Assembly (NCBI RefSeq): GCF_001625305.1
Contig: NW_017804076.1
Location: forward strand, 1,122,307 to 1,186,306
Direction: 5' to 3'
DNA length: 64,000 nt
From: Branchiostoma belcheri
Lineage: Eukaryota; Chordata; Leptocardii; Amphioxiformes; Branchiostomatidae
Under the pieces are notes generated by a model. It did not search any database, was not told the DNA's origin, and was given only the letters and a program-made list of their open reading frames with translations. Below are positions 1-12,800 of this stretch, piece by piece; within the stretch, counting starts at the first letter, position 1; each line of letters opens with the position of its first letter. A program made the position numbers and the translations under genes.

Positions 1-74
1 CTCGTTTCACTTCCCTTCTCGTATTCATGCATAAAAAAACGCGTGACTGATGATTAGGCTGGCGCACCTCCAAC

Positions 75-2160
75 ATGGCTGTTTTCAGACAGGTGTTTTT
101 CGTGTTCCTCATTTTTGGAGCACTGTTGGCGGAACTTCACGCCACTGACGGCTCGATTTCAACTCCAGGTACGTTGTTGACATGTTGTGGCCCGATGTTG
201 GGTTCGTTTTTCTCAGGTCTCATGTGTTTTCTACCACAACTTGTTAACACCAGGCACTAGGAGGTCGGGGGGGGGGGTCACATGATGGTAGGATCTACGG
301 TCAACTGAACATGGGACTGGAGTTTCGCAACCGGTTTGTGTCGAAACAATACCTTAGATTTGGCGATTATTTTAGGTTAATTGCCATTAGTTGCCTTCCA
401 AACAATTGCTATTGGCATTGTTGAATCACTATGTCACATTATGCCTTGAAGATATACATGGCGATATTGAATATGTAACGTTACTGAGTTGCTTTTGTGG
501 AAAGTGAGAGCCCACACCACCTGTTGTTCCTCAGAATTTTTCAAATACCCAACTTTCAAGAGCTTGGAGGGAGGTTTGGTGAGCGTATGTGTACACTACG
601 TTAGTATACAAAGTAAAACGGTGTGAAGCTACGGACAAGTGCTGATACAAAGGCCAGCCACATTGCAATATATAATGCAACAAGGATTAAGAGAACCAGA
701 ACAAACATTTACTTCCGGATATACAAAGGTCCCTTATGAACACTATGGGTAGGTTTAAAAAAGAATTCCACGTCCAATACACATATTAAAACATAACTCT
801 CCGTGGGTACCTGTTACAAACGACACGATACAGCAGGAATCACGTGCGAACACGTACCAACCACTTACTGCTGTGTACATCAGACAAAGGCGAGGAAACT
901 TGGGGTGGGGAATGCAAAATTCTCCCTATTAAATTGTTTTTTGCATGCCTTTTACTACCCCTGTTGAATGCATATGACTGAAATGTTTATTAATTTACAC
1001 TCTTACATTTGGTAGAATATAGCAAAATCGATAAATCACATTTTCTTTTAAAATTGAAGAAATAAATTGTTGTATTGTTCGTATCCATAACAGTTTAGAG
1101 ACCATTTTACGATTGTCCTGACATCCTAATAATGATTGCAGGACCAATGACGTCATCTCCATCTCTGTCAATCATGACCATGTCGTCACCATCACCATGG
1201 AAACTGACACCTACGTCACCGTCCCGGGCACCACTGCCTTCTCTCACACCCACACGGCTGCCGATGTTGTCAGAGCCGGCGAGCCAGCTTTCCAACCTAA
1301 TGGTGTCCTCAATGACAACACCATCTGTGATGGCACCATCACCGACCGCCAACCTCAACTTGATATCACCAACCCCAACATCGTTCGTGATGACGACAAC
1401 ACCGGCCTTGACAACGTCAATCAAGGATATGTTGTCATCCCCATCAACATCAGTCTCCATGGCAACGGCGCCGATCCCGGCAAGCCCAAAGCTGATGCCG
1501 TCCTCAGTCGTCCGATCTCCATCATCCGAAGTGCCATTGTCTTCGACCACCCCAACTCCAACACTAGGCTGGTCATCAGCTGCATCACTGGTGATGTCAT
1601 CAACGCCATTTTCGACACCTCCAAGCCTCATGACATCATCTGCAGCACCGTCCCGTGCAGATGTGATCTCGTCACCTTCATCAGCATCTGTGGCGAAGAC
1701 ATCAGCACCAGCGATGCTGATGACGCCATCGCCACTACCGATGACGTTGGCATCTGCTGCAACAACAACTGCTCAACCGCACGTGACACCAACATCAGTA
1801 AACATGAGTTCAATGTCACCATTGGCCACGCCCACACCCACACTCATCATTGGAACACCGAGTTTGAAATCGACCAATCAGCTCTCAGCTACCATCTCGA
1901 TGCAACCCACCTGGATCCCGCCAATCACAGCTAACGTCACAACCATCACGACTGCCAGGAAGCCAGTGGATCCAGGACGAAGCTCGTCATCAACAGTTGG
2001 AATAGTGATAGGGGTGGTGGTAGTGTTGGGGCTACTGGCTATGGCTACTCTCCTGGTGATCAGGGTTATCAAGAAACGAAAGGGCGTGGCTGGGCGTGAA
2101 ATGTCCTACCTATACCTACTGGAGAACCTGGAAGTTGAAGACGCGTCTACCACAATGTAG
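75..2160 (+). CDS. Mucin-like single-pass type I membrane protein, 2 exons
   Basis: Exon 1 is 75-168 and exon 2 is 1142-2160, with GT-AG ends and matching phase 1, giving 370 residues. Exon 1 encodes a hydrophobic signal peptide (MAVFRQVFFVFLIFGALLAE). Exon 2 starts with a Ser/Thr/Pro/Met-rich stretch of about 250 residues with few aromatic residues, as expected of an O-glycosylated stalk, with possible N-glycosylation sites (NMSS, NVTT). A transmembrane helix (VGIVIGVVVVLGLLAMATLL) follows, then a basic stop-transfer (IKKRKG) and a cytoplasmic tail of about 30 residues with YLYLL, acidic residues and C-terminal STTM. I recognise no globular domain and cannot assign a family; a sialomucin- or syndecan-like surface protein is an inference. 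The ATG at 75 has a good context (caacATGG). A polyadenylation signal AATAAA lies at 2511. Confidence 0.75.
169..1141 (+). other. Intron 1 of the mucin-like gene
   Basis: Donor gtacgt at 169 and acceptor attgcag ending at 1141. A poly-G run lies near 270. I see no other gene or clear repeat. Confidence 0.7.
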
Positions 2161-3869
2161 CAGTAGTAGAAGATGACTGGTGGATGTATTCACTCAGTCA
2201 ACTAAATATTCAATTCACAAAATGAAACACAACATTTTGATTATTATAAATTCGATAAAATGTCACTTTCAAGACAGCCTATTTTTGGAAAAAGTTTTAC
2301 AGGAAGTAAGGCTAATTACTTATTGTCGTGCATTTAAAGGCACAATCAAGTACATTTTGCATGTCTGTGTGAGTATGCTTTAAAAGATGATTATTGTATA
2401 TTTTAACCATAAAGTCTAACTTATTTGTTTGATGGGTATATTTTAATTGAATGTCAATCGACTTAGATTGTTGCTGAAATTAAACCATTGTATTTCTGGA
2501 AAGTTGTGCCAATAAAAATGTAAGCAAGTTAAGTGTGGAGACATGACTGTACAAAAACAGTATTTGTGACCACTGGACAGTGTTACTACAGTGTGTGTAA
2601 CTCAAAATGTGATATTGTTATGCTGTGGTAACACTTGAAGACTGTATTGTTTATTCCAATGATGATTTTTCTGTGCAAAAAAAAACTTGTATGAATATTC
2701 GTGCAATCCTAGCCTTGGGTCCATGTTGTGTTTCAATAATTGTGCATTTCAAGAGAAATTTTGTGTATATAAACCCACTGCTGTTTTCTGGCCATTTCTG
2801 ACAAACACAATATATATGTAGGAAGTCAATGTATCGTGAATGCCTTTGTTTCTAACTTGATGGAATTCAAAGTTACAAATTCAACAAACTAAACATTTAA
2901 GTAATGCAATTATTATGTCAACTAACATTATACTACAATTAACATCAATCAATGAAATACCAATCACCTTTGTAGGTTGGTTTTTATTCCAACAATAAGA
3001 TGTACCAAATGAGGAAAGCTGCTATACTGAATTCTAAACCATGCTATGCCTACTCTACACTTTCTAATAAAGAACACTTAGAATGGTATGGATTTCATGG
3101 TTGCTAACTGCATAACAGAGACGTTCGTAGCACTTTTTGCACAGGGGATAACTCCAAACACTGCTCTAAATCTGTGTTGACTTGTATTCCATCAGATTGT
3201 TTGGTGGTATGCACCACTAAAAGAATGTTTGACTTCTTTATGCATGTAAATGTTACATGTTGAAGTTCATTCCACTAAAGACTGCTTCCTAACTTTTTTT
3301 GGGGGGTGCAGGCTTTCCACATGAAAATGCAGTGTAGCGTAACTCGTGCAATTCTATGTAATAGCTTTACACCATTTTCCTCACAATCACATTCCGAATT
3401 AAATCTTTCTAAAGATAAGTCGATAACAACATAAGATTAGAGCCACCATTTTCTTCTCATCTGAAAGCCTTTTAAACACAACAAAAATGCAAATTGGCCA
3501 AGAAAGTTGTGAAAGAAACATCGGATACAAAGATAACGCAATCAAGTGTAACATTAAGAGTTATATATGGACATTGGAACTTAATACTCAAAATAAAAAT
3601 TTGTAATAGATCTACAAAAAGTACACTTTCCCCATGGTAAGTCCTTTGAGTCTATGTACAAATGCAAGTTGTGAAAGTTGTGGTTTTCATGATATAAAAC
3701 GTATAATGAGAACACTGCAATGATGTATAAGCAGCTGAGAGCTACGAAGTATTTTACAGTTATGGACAAGAGAAGAGTTGAGTAAAACTAACTGGCTAGA
3801 CATAGAAGGGGGGCTAAACTGTTGGAAGAAATGTGAAATCTGCTGGTTTGCATAACGAACTTTTCGATT
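2161..3869. other. 3' UTRs between two convergent genes
   Basis: AT-rich and non-coding. It holds the likely 3' UTR of the mucin-like gene, with AATAAA at 2511-2516, and that of the p23 gene on the minus strand, with a candidate AATAAA (plus-strand tttatt) at 2983-2988. No coding signal seen. Confidence 0.5.
2511..2516 (+). terminator. Polyadenylation signal AATAAA of the mucin-like gene
   Basis: AATAAA in an AT-rich 3' flank, 350 bases after the stop codon. It is the first canonical hexamer I see downstream. Confidence 0.5.
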
Positions 3870-6800
3870 CTACTCCAAGTCTGGCAACTCTGAAAAAACA
3901 TACAAGACAGCAATTATTAATATACAAATGCAAAAAAAAGTGGCATCATTGAAATGAACAAGAAGACATGGTATTGATGCCAGTATAAAATAAAGGTTAA
4001 GAAATAATTTTAATATAATTTCAATATCTTTATATTTCCTTACCTTCATCATCGCTATCCTTCTCATCCTGGATAGAAAAAAGACATTTTCAACTTTTTA
4101 AAATTTCAAAATGTTATATCTAAAAAGCAGCAAAATACAGTGCAACAAATGTTGCAAAGTGGAACAGTATAAAGATTTTTCAATTGAAATACTTAATTTT
4201 TTTGGTGAAAAAAATGTTACATAATGCCCCTTTAAAACCATAAGGAAATAATATGTTTCTTATATATTTGCTAGCTCATACTTACATCCAGATCATCCAT
4301 GCTTGGTGCATCTCCGTCACCTAAACCTCCTCCACTCTCTCCCATCTGTGCCATTAACTGGGGGAAAAGGGAAAAAAAATTACGACTGAATTTCAAGCCA
4401 AACAAAACCTACACATTCATGACGGTTGCCAAATTCACAATACCTGATTGCTATTTGCTAATCAAATCATCTTAGCACACTGTAAATCACAATTTTTTTT
4501 GTGTACTTTTACTGGTATATTCACGGTTTTATTGACTTAGCTTTTTTGTAAGCTGATGGTGAACGGGCAGTTTTTGATGAGAAGTTACCTTTTCTAAGTT
4601 GGCATCTCTCTGCTGGTCTTCATCGTCTGAGTCATCCTCGTCTTTCCAGTAGCTGAAGTCTGTCCGCAGCCAGTGGAGCTGCAAACAAACAGATTTTATC
4701 TTCAGTTTCAACCAATAAAACTGCAGACAGTGGAGCTGGGATGGTTATTACCACAGATTTTAGTTTCAACAAATATGTGGCATCGTGTAGTGTAATGGCC
4801 AGACTGTCCCAGGGTTTGATTCCGACATGCTCAAAGGTACTTTACACGACTTCCCTCCTGGGCCTTTCGGCTAATCGTTGATATTGTGTTCAACACTGAT
4901 GAGGACACAGACAGATTTGGCGTCACCAATGTGCCAAGATTTGCCACTGAGAACCAAATTATTTTTTTCAAACAATAAAACTGTCAATCAATGAAACAGC
5001 CCCTAAGCAACTGCTCCCAAGGGAGCAAAGTAGTGTTTTTGTCATTTGTATGTCTGTGTTTCTGCAATTCCCAATATCGACAATGCAGCATATGATTGCC
5101 ATACATCCTCAGTGCTGTCTATGGTACTGAAAGGATTGCAATGCAGTATGTGTAAGGGAGTGAGGTCTACATGTACCATCTGATTATTTTTCTTTTCTTA
5201 TGGATGTTTCTAGGACTTAACAGGGACATTATGTCAAAGCAAAATCAACTATTGTGAACAAACATGTAATTCACAGTAATGACACACTATGCTGCTGCAA
5301 TGTACTTTTTCTGTAACATACTAACTTGCCACTAAGTACTGTAGAACTGTGAATAATGCATTTTTAAGTTCCTAATGAGTAAAGAGATGTTCTACAGAAC
5401 AACAAATGATGATACCAACCTTCACTTTGTCCTCTGTTAGTCTAGTCCAATACGGCCCTTTTTCTTTCTTCTTGATGAGAAATTTCAGCCCTCTTGCTGT
5501 TGCATTGTATTTAGAGTCCTACAAGTTGGAGGAAATACATTCATCGACAAGAAAACTAGAACAGATCATTAAATATTTCTCTAATATGAACATATCTTGT
5601 CATCAATGTGTCCCAACTGAACTAATTGTTAACAACAAAATTGTCCTTTAACGTAACCATGGTATCATATGAAAACATGAAATTTGATCTTACCTCTACA
5701 TTAACTTCCTTAAAGAATTTAATGTCACAGTGATAGTCCTTGTTTTCCGCTCCTCCTTTTCCACTGGAAAAAAAATCCACACATCTTAACATCGCATCTA
5801 CACAATGAACTGTAATAAAATACATATATAGTTCGGCAAATACATCCATTTTTCATAGACCGCAAACTTTTGATACCGCTAAGATAAAGTGATTTCAGGG
5901 GTCGAAATAACCCTCTGTGTGCAACTTGGTGCAAGTAAATTTGGTGTCGTGCAACTAATTTTTTGCCTGCTTGCACCATGGTGCAAGTTTGCTTTATCCA
6001 CTGTTACTACCTGTAGAATTACCCAATAATATTAATTAATAAAGAACTGGAGTGGAAAGGAACAAAACCAGAATCCATGAAGTTTTTCTTCATTTTTTGT
6101 AAGTAACAGAAGGTTACTATCTACGTTGCTGCCAGCGGATGTTTCCCATCACTTCTGTATTTTTGGAGGGTGCAACTCTTTTTCTTCCGGTGCAAGTATT
6201 TTTCTTTTCATTTGCACCAGTGCAAGTTGGCCCCAAAATCTATTTCGACCCCTGGATTTACAGTACCCGATAACGTGGAAATTTCACTTTGCACAAAAAG
6301 AATGGGGGCACAGCAATTTACCCATACCAACAAGAATATTTAGATTGGATAGTGATTATCATTTAGACAAAGAAACAATTTGACCAATCAGGGAAAGTGT
6401 ACCTGAAAGAAAGGCTTTTCTCGTTGAGCGTGACCTTCCTGTTTTTGTCGCGGTCAATGTCTTCTACCTGTATGGTGAGGATGAGGACGTCATCGCGTTG
6501 GGCCCAGTACACCGCAGGAGCAACAGGTCTGTACAAACACAGGAAAAACATTTGTGTTAGGCCTAGAGGGAAAAAAATGTGTTTCCTGTTTCCCTATAGC
6601 TACCAACCCTAGCCTTTTTGTATGGACCTGTACAAGGGACATATTATCACATAAATTTTTCTAGCTGATCGACCTTTTTTAGCTCCAATGACCATGATCT
6701 GACACCTGAGTGATGAAACACCAAAGCCAAGCCATCATAATATATCAGATGTTGTATTCACCTAATAGAAAGCATTTTAGCGATTTGCGATCACAAACCT

Positions 6801-8012
6801 TCCACATCAAGTATGAAAAAATCTTATAGAATCTTACAGTATACAACAATACCGAATACAGATTTAAGAGAGCCAAAAACATACTAGTATAGGCTTATTA
6901 TAATGTCTTGAGTCCACATTTTGAAATCTTGTATTGCTGCTTCCTTTGGGAAACAATTAGACTGGATTGGTTTGCAATCATAATGATAATGGTGCTGATT
7001 GAGTTGCATGAGACTCACTCAGGTCTGTGTTCCTTCTAATCCCTAGTAATGAGCTTATCAAAGAAGGTCTGCAAATTTTCCCACCATTACCCATCGTACG
7101 AGTACTAGAAGTGGGTAATCCTTCAGATTTTTGGATCCATCCCAAAATTTTGCTCCTTTTTCACAGATCAAAGGCTGCTTAAACTAAAAAAAAATCTATT
7201 AAAGATTTTTGTTCGAAGTTCAACTTTGAAATATTTGTGAATTGGAAAAAAAAATGACATTTAAGAATTGTCAAACCTGGACTTGTAACATACCACTATA
7301 TTGATTATGACATTTAAAACATGTTCAAGTTACATGTCTCTTCATCAACAGATATGAGAACGATAAAGACATTTAAATGTTACTCTGAGGCAGTGAAGTA
7401 GTAAATCACCCTATATATTTTGTTGATCACAAAATCACCAAAAAATGTTACAATTTTCATTCCCATTATCAACATCTAATAGCTAACAAACACAAGCACA
7501 GGTGAGACAACTGCATTACATCATGGATTAACAAAAGACCGAGCACGTAGGATCGTAAAATCATATCTTCAACACAAAGGCATGGGAGGGGGGCGCACTA
7601 AAACTTGGGGAGGGGGGCAGTAGACATGCTTTCATCTAAAAATCATATCACAGTGTACTCTCTTTGACACATCGTAGCGGTACAAACCAAAAGCAATATT
7701 TCGTTCCCTTTTCAGTGAAAATCTAAGGAATAGCAGGAATGGTAGAATATACATGACAGGATGACCTGAGCGCGAACATGAGGAAATTTGGTGGTGGTCC
7801 TCCCACATGCACGCCATGCCATAGCGTCTCCCGCACTAAACTGCCATTTCCTGCTTATCCCTACCGCCAATTTAGCAAACAAAATAACAGCTCGGTACCC
7901 AACGATTTTCTCTAACGACCTGTAGTCAAGTTTCGGTATGCAAAGCATGAACTGTCGACAGGAACGAGGGAAACTGAAAATTAATTTTTTTGAATACTCA
8001 CTTGTCAGCCAT
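3870..8012 (-). CDS. PTGES3: p23 co-chaperone (prostaglandin E synthase 3 family)
   Basis: Eight exons read on the minus strand: 8012-8002, 6528-6403, 5763-5694, 5518-5420, 4678-4589, 4357-4286, 4068-4044 and 3889-3870. All junctions keep phase and give 170 residues (human p23 has 160). The product starts MADKPVAPAVYWAQRDDV. It has the CS beta-sandwich, the signature WLRTDFSYWKDEDD near residue 105, then an acidic disordered tail ending ELPDLE, nearly as in vertebrate p23. Family knowledge: p23 binds the ATP-closed Hsp90 dimer and stabilises client complexes; prostaglandin E synthase activity is reported for the vertebrate protein. The first coding exon is only 11 nt (ATG GCT GAC AA). The gene is tail-to-tail with the mucin-like gene and head-to-head with NOSTRIN. 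Confidence 0.93.
4770..4965 (+). repeat. tRNA-derived SINE-like repeat in a p23 intron
   Basis: A degenerate pol III A box (gtgtagtgtaatgg, about 4780) is followed some 35 bases later by a B-box-like ggtttgattcc (about 4814), then a 'tactttacacgacttccc' tail of the type I associate with tRNA-derived SINEs in marine invertebrates. The boundaries are approximate. Confidence 0.45.
5896..6254. mobile_element. hAT-like inverted-repeat element (CAGGGGTCGAAATA ends)
   Basis: It starts CAGGGGTCGAAATA and ends TATTTCGACCCCTG, with subterminal copies of the palindrome-like 'ttgcaccatggtgcaa' theme on both sides. The direct repeat GATTT flanks it (5891-5895 and 6255-6259). The CAGGGG end suggests a non-autonomous hAT element, but hAT normally makes 8-bp duplications, so the class is tentative. 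No coding capacity seen. Confidence 0.6.
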
Positions 8013-9860
8013 CTTACAAATCCCGGCGCTACGAATGCTGGGAAATTTTAGGGTCACACACTATCTGGAAAGTTCCAGGCTCAAAGAACAATGTTGGATG
8101 CACAAAAATGAAAGAAAAAAGTTGGTAGAATATAATATCTTATTTCCAGAAACATCCCTCTGATGTGTGAATATAATGTTATATCATAAATCCATCTAAT
8201 CGTTTCTACCCTAGCCTGCTTTTTCTTCAAGGAAACGCAATATCCAGCAATTCCGTTAACTATCGCAGTGTGGCGCTCTTGTATGGTGAAGGATCCAAGT
8301 TCATTGCAAAGATACATTATAACCTCTCTGAATACACAAATAAGTGTGAAAACATCCGGAACGTTGCACTTTAAATGTGGCACTTTCAGCTTTTGGAGTT
8401 TTTGGAAGTGCGATTTGTTTTTTTAGTGGACCAGGACCAGTATATATTTTGCAGCATTTACGGGCAATTTATATCTAACACTCTGACACGAGCCTGCAAT
8501 AACATGTGCTTCCGCCCGTTTCGCCATGTGAGCACATGATACCAATCCGTGTTTCTATGCCGTCTGTCTTTCTTTAGTCAACCCCATCTCTTACCCACAA
8601 AAATGCCACACTAAGATAAGATGGTGGCGATCACAGCAAGAACGAAAATCAACGTAAAATACTCAACGAAAGAAATACAAAATGACTTACTGGTCGTCCT
8701 GAATGATTTCGCCTTCTTTCCCCATAGTCTTGCACGTGCTCGCTGTCAAGTCTCTACTATATCCCTAAAAACGGAGGCGCGGGTTAATTTATTTGGCAAG
8801 GACGCGACACTTTGCTCAGACTGGTCTATAACAATGAAACGAGGCCCGTTTTGATGTAGTATGGCGTTGTGTTTCCGCTAATAAGTTCTAGTACATTCTA
8901 CAGAGACAAGCTAGGGTTCCCTGGATACAGGACTCATTTACGTAACCCCTCCCCCTGACTCCTTATATGGAAAATTCTGCGGAGCATCAGCCCATCGTAG
9001 CTGCTATGGAAACCTCTCCAACCGAGGAGCTATAGAGAGAGCCAATGTGATGTTTTCATACATTTTACACACTTGTTTGGTGGAAGAACCCATCTATATA
9101 CTTTGTGTACTTGTGATGAGTACAGTGCATCTCGTTAGGACACTTTCAATGGAATATTTGAATGCACCTGTCGCTGTCCCATCACCATTGCTTGTCCCGT
9201 TCCAACCCGCAGCATACTGATAGCATGGAGGTACCTCCATGCTGATAGCTAGTAGTAGAATTTCAGCAGCAGTCAACAAGGCACAACGTAAAAGTAGACC
9301 AAAACTACAGTATATTTCATGGCATGGAACTTTGTTATTCGTCTAAGCTGGTGTGTTACGCCGAAAGGCGGTTATACCGGCTATACAGATACAGATACAG
9401 ATAAGAGCAAGAAAATGATACTACAGTTAGTAACGTTAGTTTGCTAGCTACTAACGTTATTTGCACTATACAGACAACACGTTACCTCAAATCAGAATAG
9501 AGCTTAGCCTTTATCAAGGATAAAAATGTACCGTCTTCGTAAAGTTTCTGCCATTTGTCTGTATCAGCTCGTCAGCAAATTATGGATATGACAAGATTTG
9601 ACACACTGATGGGAGCTCTGCAGTACATATACAAGTCGCTAGATAGCGCACCTGAGCGGGACAAGGGAGGAGGAAGGGTTACCCTAGGTCAACCTTTGTG
9701 ATGCATGACGGGATTAATTTTCAAAATGGCGCCTCGACTTTTTACTTTTTGAACGTCGCTCTGTGGACTTTCGACAAATATTTCCCGAAGAAAGAAGTGC
9801 CTGTAGTGAAAACCTCCCAAGACAGCACCGTAAGACGTCTCATGGTAGGCAGAACCGACC
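8013..9860. promoter_or_regulatory. Divergent spacer between the p23 and NOSTRIN start codons
   Basis: This 1.85 kb spacer holds both 5' ends. A YY1-like core caaaatggcg lies at 9722-9731 near the expected NOSTRIN start site. A dispersed repeat lies at 9351-9403. A short ORF at 8621-8854 has no features of a real gene. Confidence 0.4.
9351..9403 (+). repeat. Dispersed repeat with GATACA tail, copy 1
   Basis: The block 'ggcggttataccggctata' followed by (gataca)n recurs near 28290-28340. The short tandem tail suggests the 3' end of a retroposed element. Confidence 0.45.
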
Positions 9861-12800
9861 ATGCCACAATTCAAAGACGCCTTCATGGTAAGAATCGTCC
9901 ATGAATTATTGCATATGGCACTAGAATTTGTCGTCTGCAAAACTTTCTGTCAGCAAACAGTTACGACATACTTTTATGGACGTGTCTACTGTGTCAACAT
10001 ATCCAGATACCATGCTCATGTTCTTGTGTTTAAAAATCTCCTAATGGGGACTAGGATTATTAGTTTTTGCCACTCAGGAGCTCAAAATTATGGAAAATTA
10101 TAGATACAGGTGTATGGGGGAAATTTGGTCTTTTATGTCAATAAAATTTATGCCAAGGTGCATTTGCAGATAGCGGTGAAAAACTTCGTAGTTATCAAAG
10201 CGAAATTAAGGGAACAAAACATTAGGCAAACTGCAAATACTGTCTGTCCCAACATTTTGTTCTTTTATGGCGAAATACTATAAAAATTCTTTTATGACTA
10301 ATGTCTTTCGATTGTCACACTGCATAGAAACGGCATATTGGCACAACGTCACATGATTCGCTTTGTTTGCTTTTTCAAACAAAGCTAATAAAGGAAACAA
10401 GAGTAAAACGACGAGACTTTAAACTAGGTAGCAATTTCTTGAAACAATTTTAATACTGTAGTGTTTTAGCACGATAGTATTAAAGTTCCCGTGTGTGCTA
10501 TTGGATTACATTTGTAATGTGCCAGATGTACATTTCCCCATGAGTATAATCAATGTTTTGATACGAATAAACTCATGTCATTTCAGTAGCCTATTATTAG
10601 TATTAATCTATCAATATACAGTAGCAGTATACATGACTGATATATTTGTTTCCATGAACAGTCTATATTCAAAATACAAAAAATATACTTCATCATATCT
10701 TTATCTACATATTCCTATGGCATTATCTGATGCAAAATGACTGCAAATATCTGTATGTTTCTGAATATTAAGGGTAACACCCTTAAGAGGTACCCAGCCC
10801 ATCAACTAAGGCCTGCATATTACAACCACACCCTCTGCCATAATTCATAATCATATCACAATACAGCCCTGGGTGTGGCCCTAGAATCATATGTTCATAT
10901 GTTTTATAAATATAATAGCTGATCAGATTAGTAAGATTATTGGTATTGTGAAGTACTGAATTATCCATTTATTATTTTGTATCATTTTCTCCCAAACAAT
11001 TATCTATTGTTCAGATCTTTTCTATTTTATGTATAGATAAATAATAATCTATTTTTAACATTTCATATCTGTGTGATTCAGTGCCCTGCAAATACATCAA
11101 TTGTCTGCATAATGTTCTCCCTTCTGTCCTGTAGCCAGTGTAGGCTGTACAATTATAGCTTTTAGCCAGTTAGATTGGCTTTTAGAAAGCTTTTAGGCAT
11201 TATTACTTGCATCCCAGGGACCATTTGGATAAACCATGCTATTACAAAACAAATACAGCCTTGGCACTCAGTATTCAGTTTGATCAGTGAGGGGTTATAA
11301 CACTAAATATGTCAATCATTTGGCAACTAATAATATATATACATTATAATCATAATACTTTTCTCTATACATGTACCCACTAGCAGTATTAAGCATAAGT
11401 ATGCCAAAAAATAAATAAACACAGCAATAATTTTAATGTCACAGGTGGGTACATTTAAGAAAAGATCATTGTGAAAATTGAAAAATTTTTTCTCGTTTTC
11501 CTTAATTTTTTGTTAAGGGTGGAGGTTGCAATTTTGGGTCCAAAGACCACTGAACAGTAGTAAAGCCCCACTAATTTGACCTCTGTGTATTTGACCCTTT
11601 TTAACAGCTGTTTGCTAAAGCGAATCCTATTGTTCTATGAATAATTACGTGCACAGCATGTTGTGACATGCTTTAATAATAGTCTTACGTAGAAGGTACT
11701 GTCCAACCAGCTGTTTTTTCCCACGACCTCTAGGCTATAGTCTACCTTTTGTTCCAAAGGTCATATGCAGCATAAATCCGATGTGCACTCAACTGTACAT
11801 GGTGAGGTAACCATGGTACAAAATGCCATTAGTAAGCAAGCAAACAAAAATTCATTTACATTGCCTACCCAAAGCCTTATACATAGACATGACTTAGTGT
11901 ACTGTTCTTTGACAGAGAATTCAATGGCACAAAAAAAGGAGCAAATTTATTTGTTGCACACCTTACTACACTCACTCACTCACTGTCCGGTTTATCGTCT
12001 GTTGTTTCCCGTCTTCCGAGGGTTAGACGTGCTTGCACAATACATCTGGGGCTTGATGGCAGCTCGCCACTTGTCTCTGTCTTGTGGGTTGATCTTATCT
12101 AAGTTCAGGTGGTGGAGGTCCTCTAGTATATTATAAGATGAAATGGAAAGTACCAAACAGAAGTCATAGAGAAACCAACTTATGAAGTAGTCTGTTTTCA
12201 TATTTTATATATTCATAATATAGTTACCTTGATTTTGCCAGCAGATTAAGATTATCAGTAGCTACCCAGAAAAGTTTGTGTACATTTTATTGATCACTCT
12301 CTAGACTCTTATTAGATTGTAATCCTTTTGTCAATATATCATACAGGCCACAGGCAGGCTTCAAGTTGTACTTTGAACTCTGTCTGAAGTGTATAATGTA
12401 CATATGTATATACCTGGAGCAACTTGTTGATAATATACTCACTGCTGTTGTATTTAGGGAACATACAATAAGGCTCAGTCAATATATAAGTCATAGAGGC
12501 CTGTCATAGGTTTTCTGGGCCTTTATTATTGTGTTATGTAAATCTATGATCATGTCATTCTATTCCAGGGCCATTTTGGCTATGATGAACTGAAGAGACA
12601 CATGAGACAAGCCAAGGAGTTCTGCAATGAGATAGGAGCAGTGCTGCATGAAAGGTTAGTCCTAAACACTTGTACCTAAACCTGTCTAAGATGACCACCC
12701 AGGGAACCAAGGGTGGCCTTCTTAGACAAGTGGTCTTCTTATACAAAACATTGTGACAAGACAAGACAGAGAACATTCTAGAAAACAGTAGCAAAACTTT

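Noticed and set aside
1146..1158. CRE palindrome tgacgtca
   Set aside because: It lies inside coding sequence where gacgtc-type triplets are common, so a regulatory role is not supported.
1107..1934. Long antisense (174 aa) and second-frame (245 aa) ORFs in the mucin-like exon
   Set aside because: They follow from the biased codons of the Ser/Thr/Pro frame, lack splice links or domains, and the coding frame joins in phase to a signal-peptide exon.
8621..8854. 77-codon ORF upstream of p23
   Set aside because: No domain, no splice partner, and it lies in the divergent promoter spacer.
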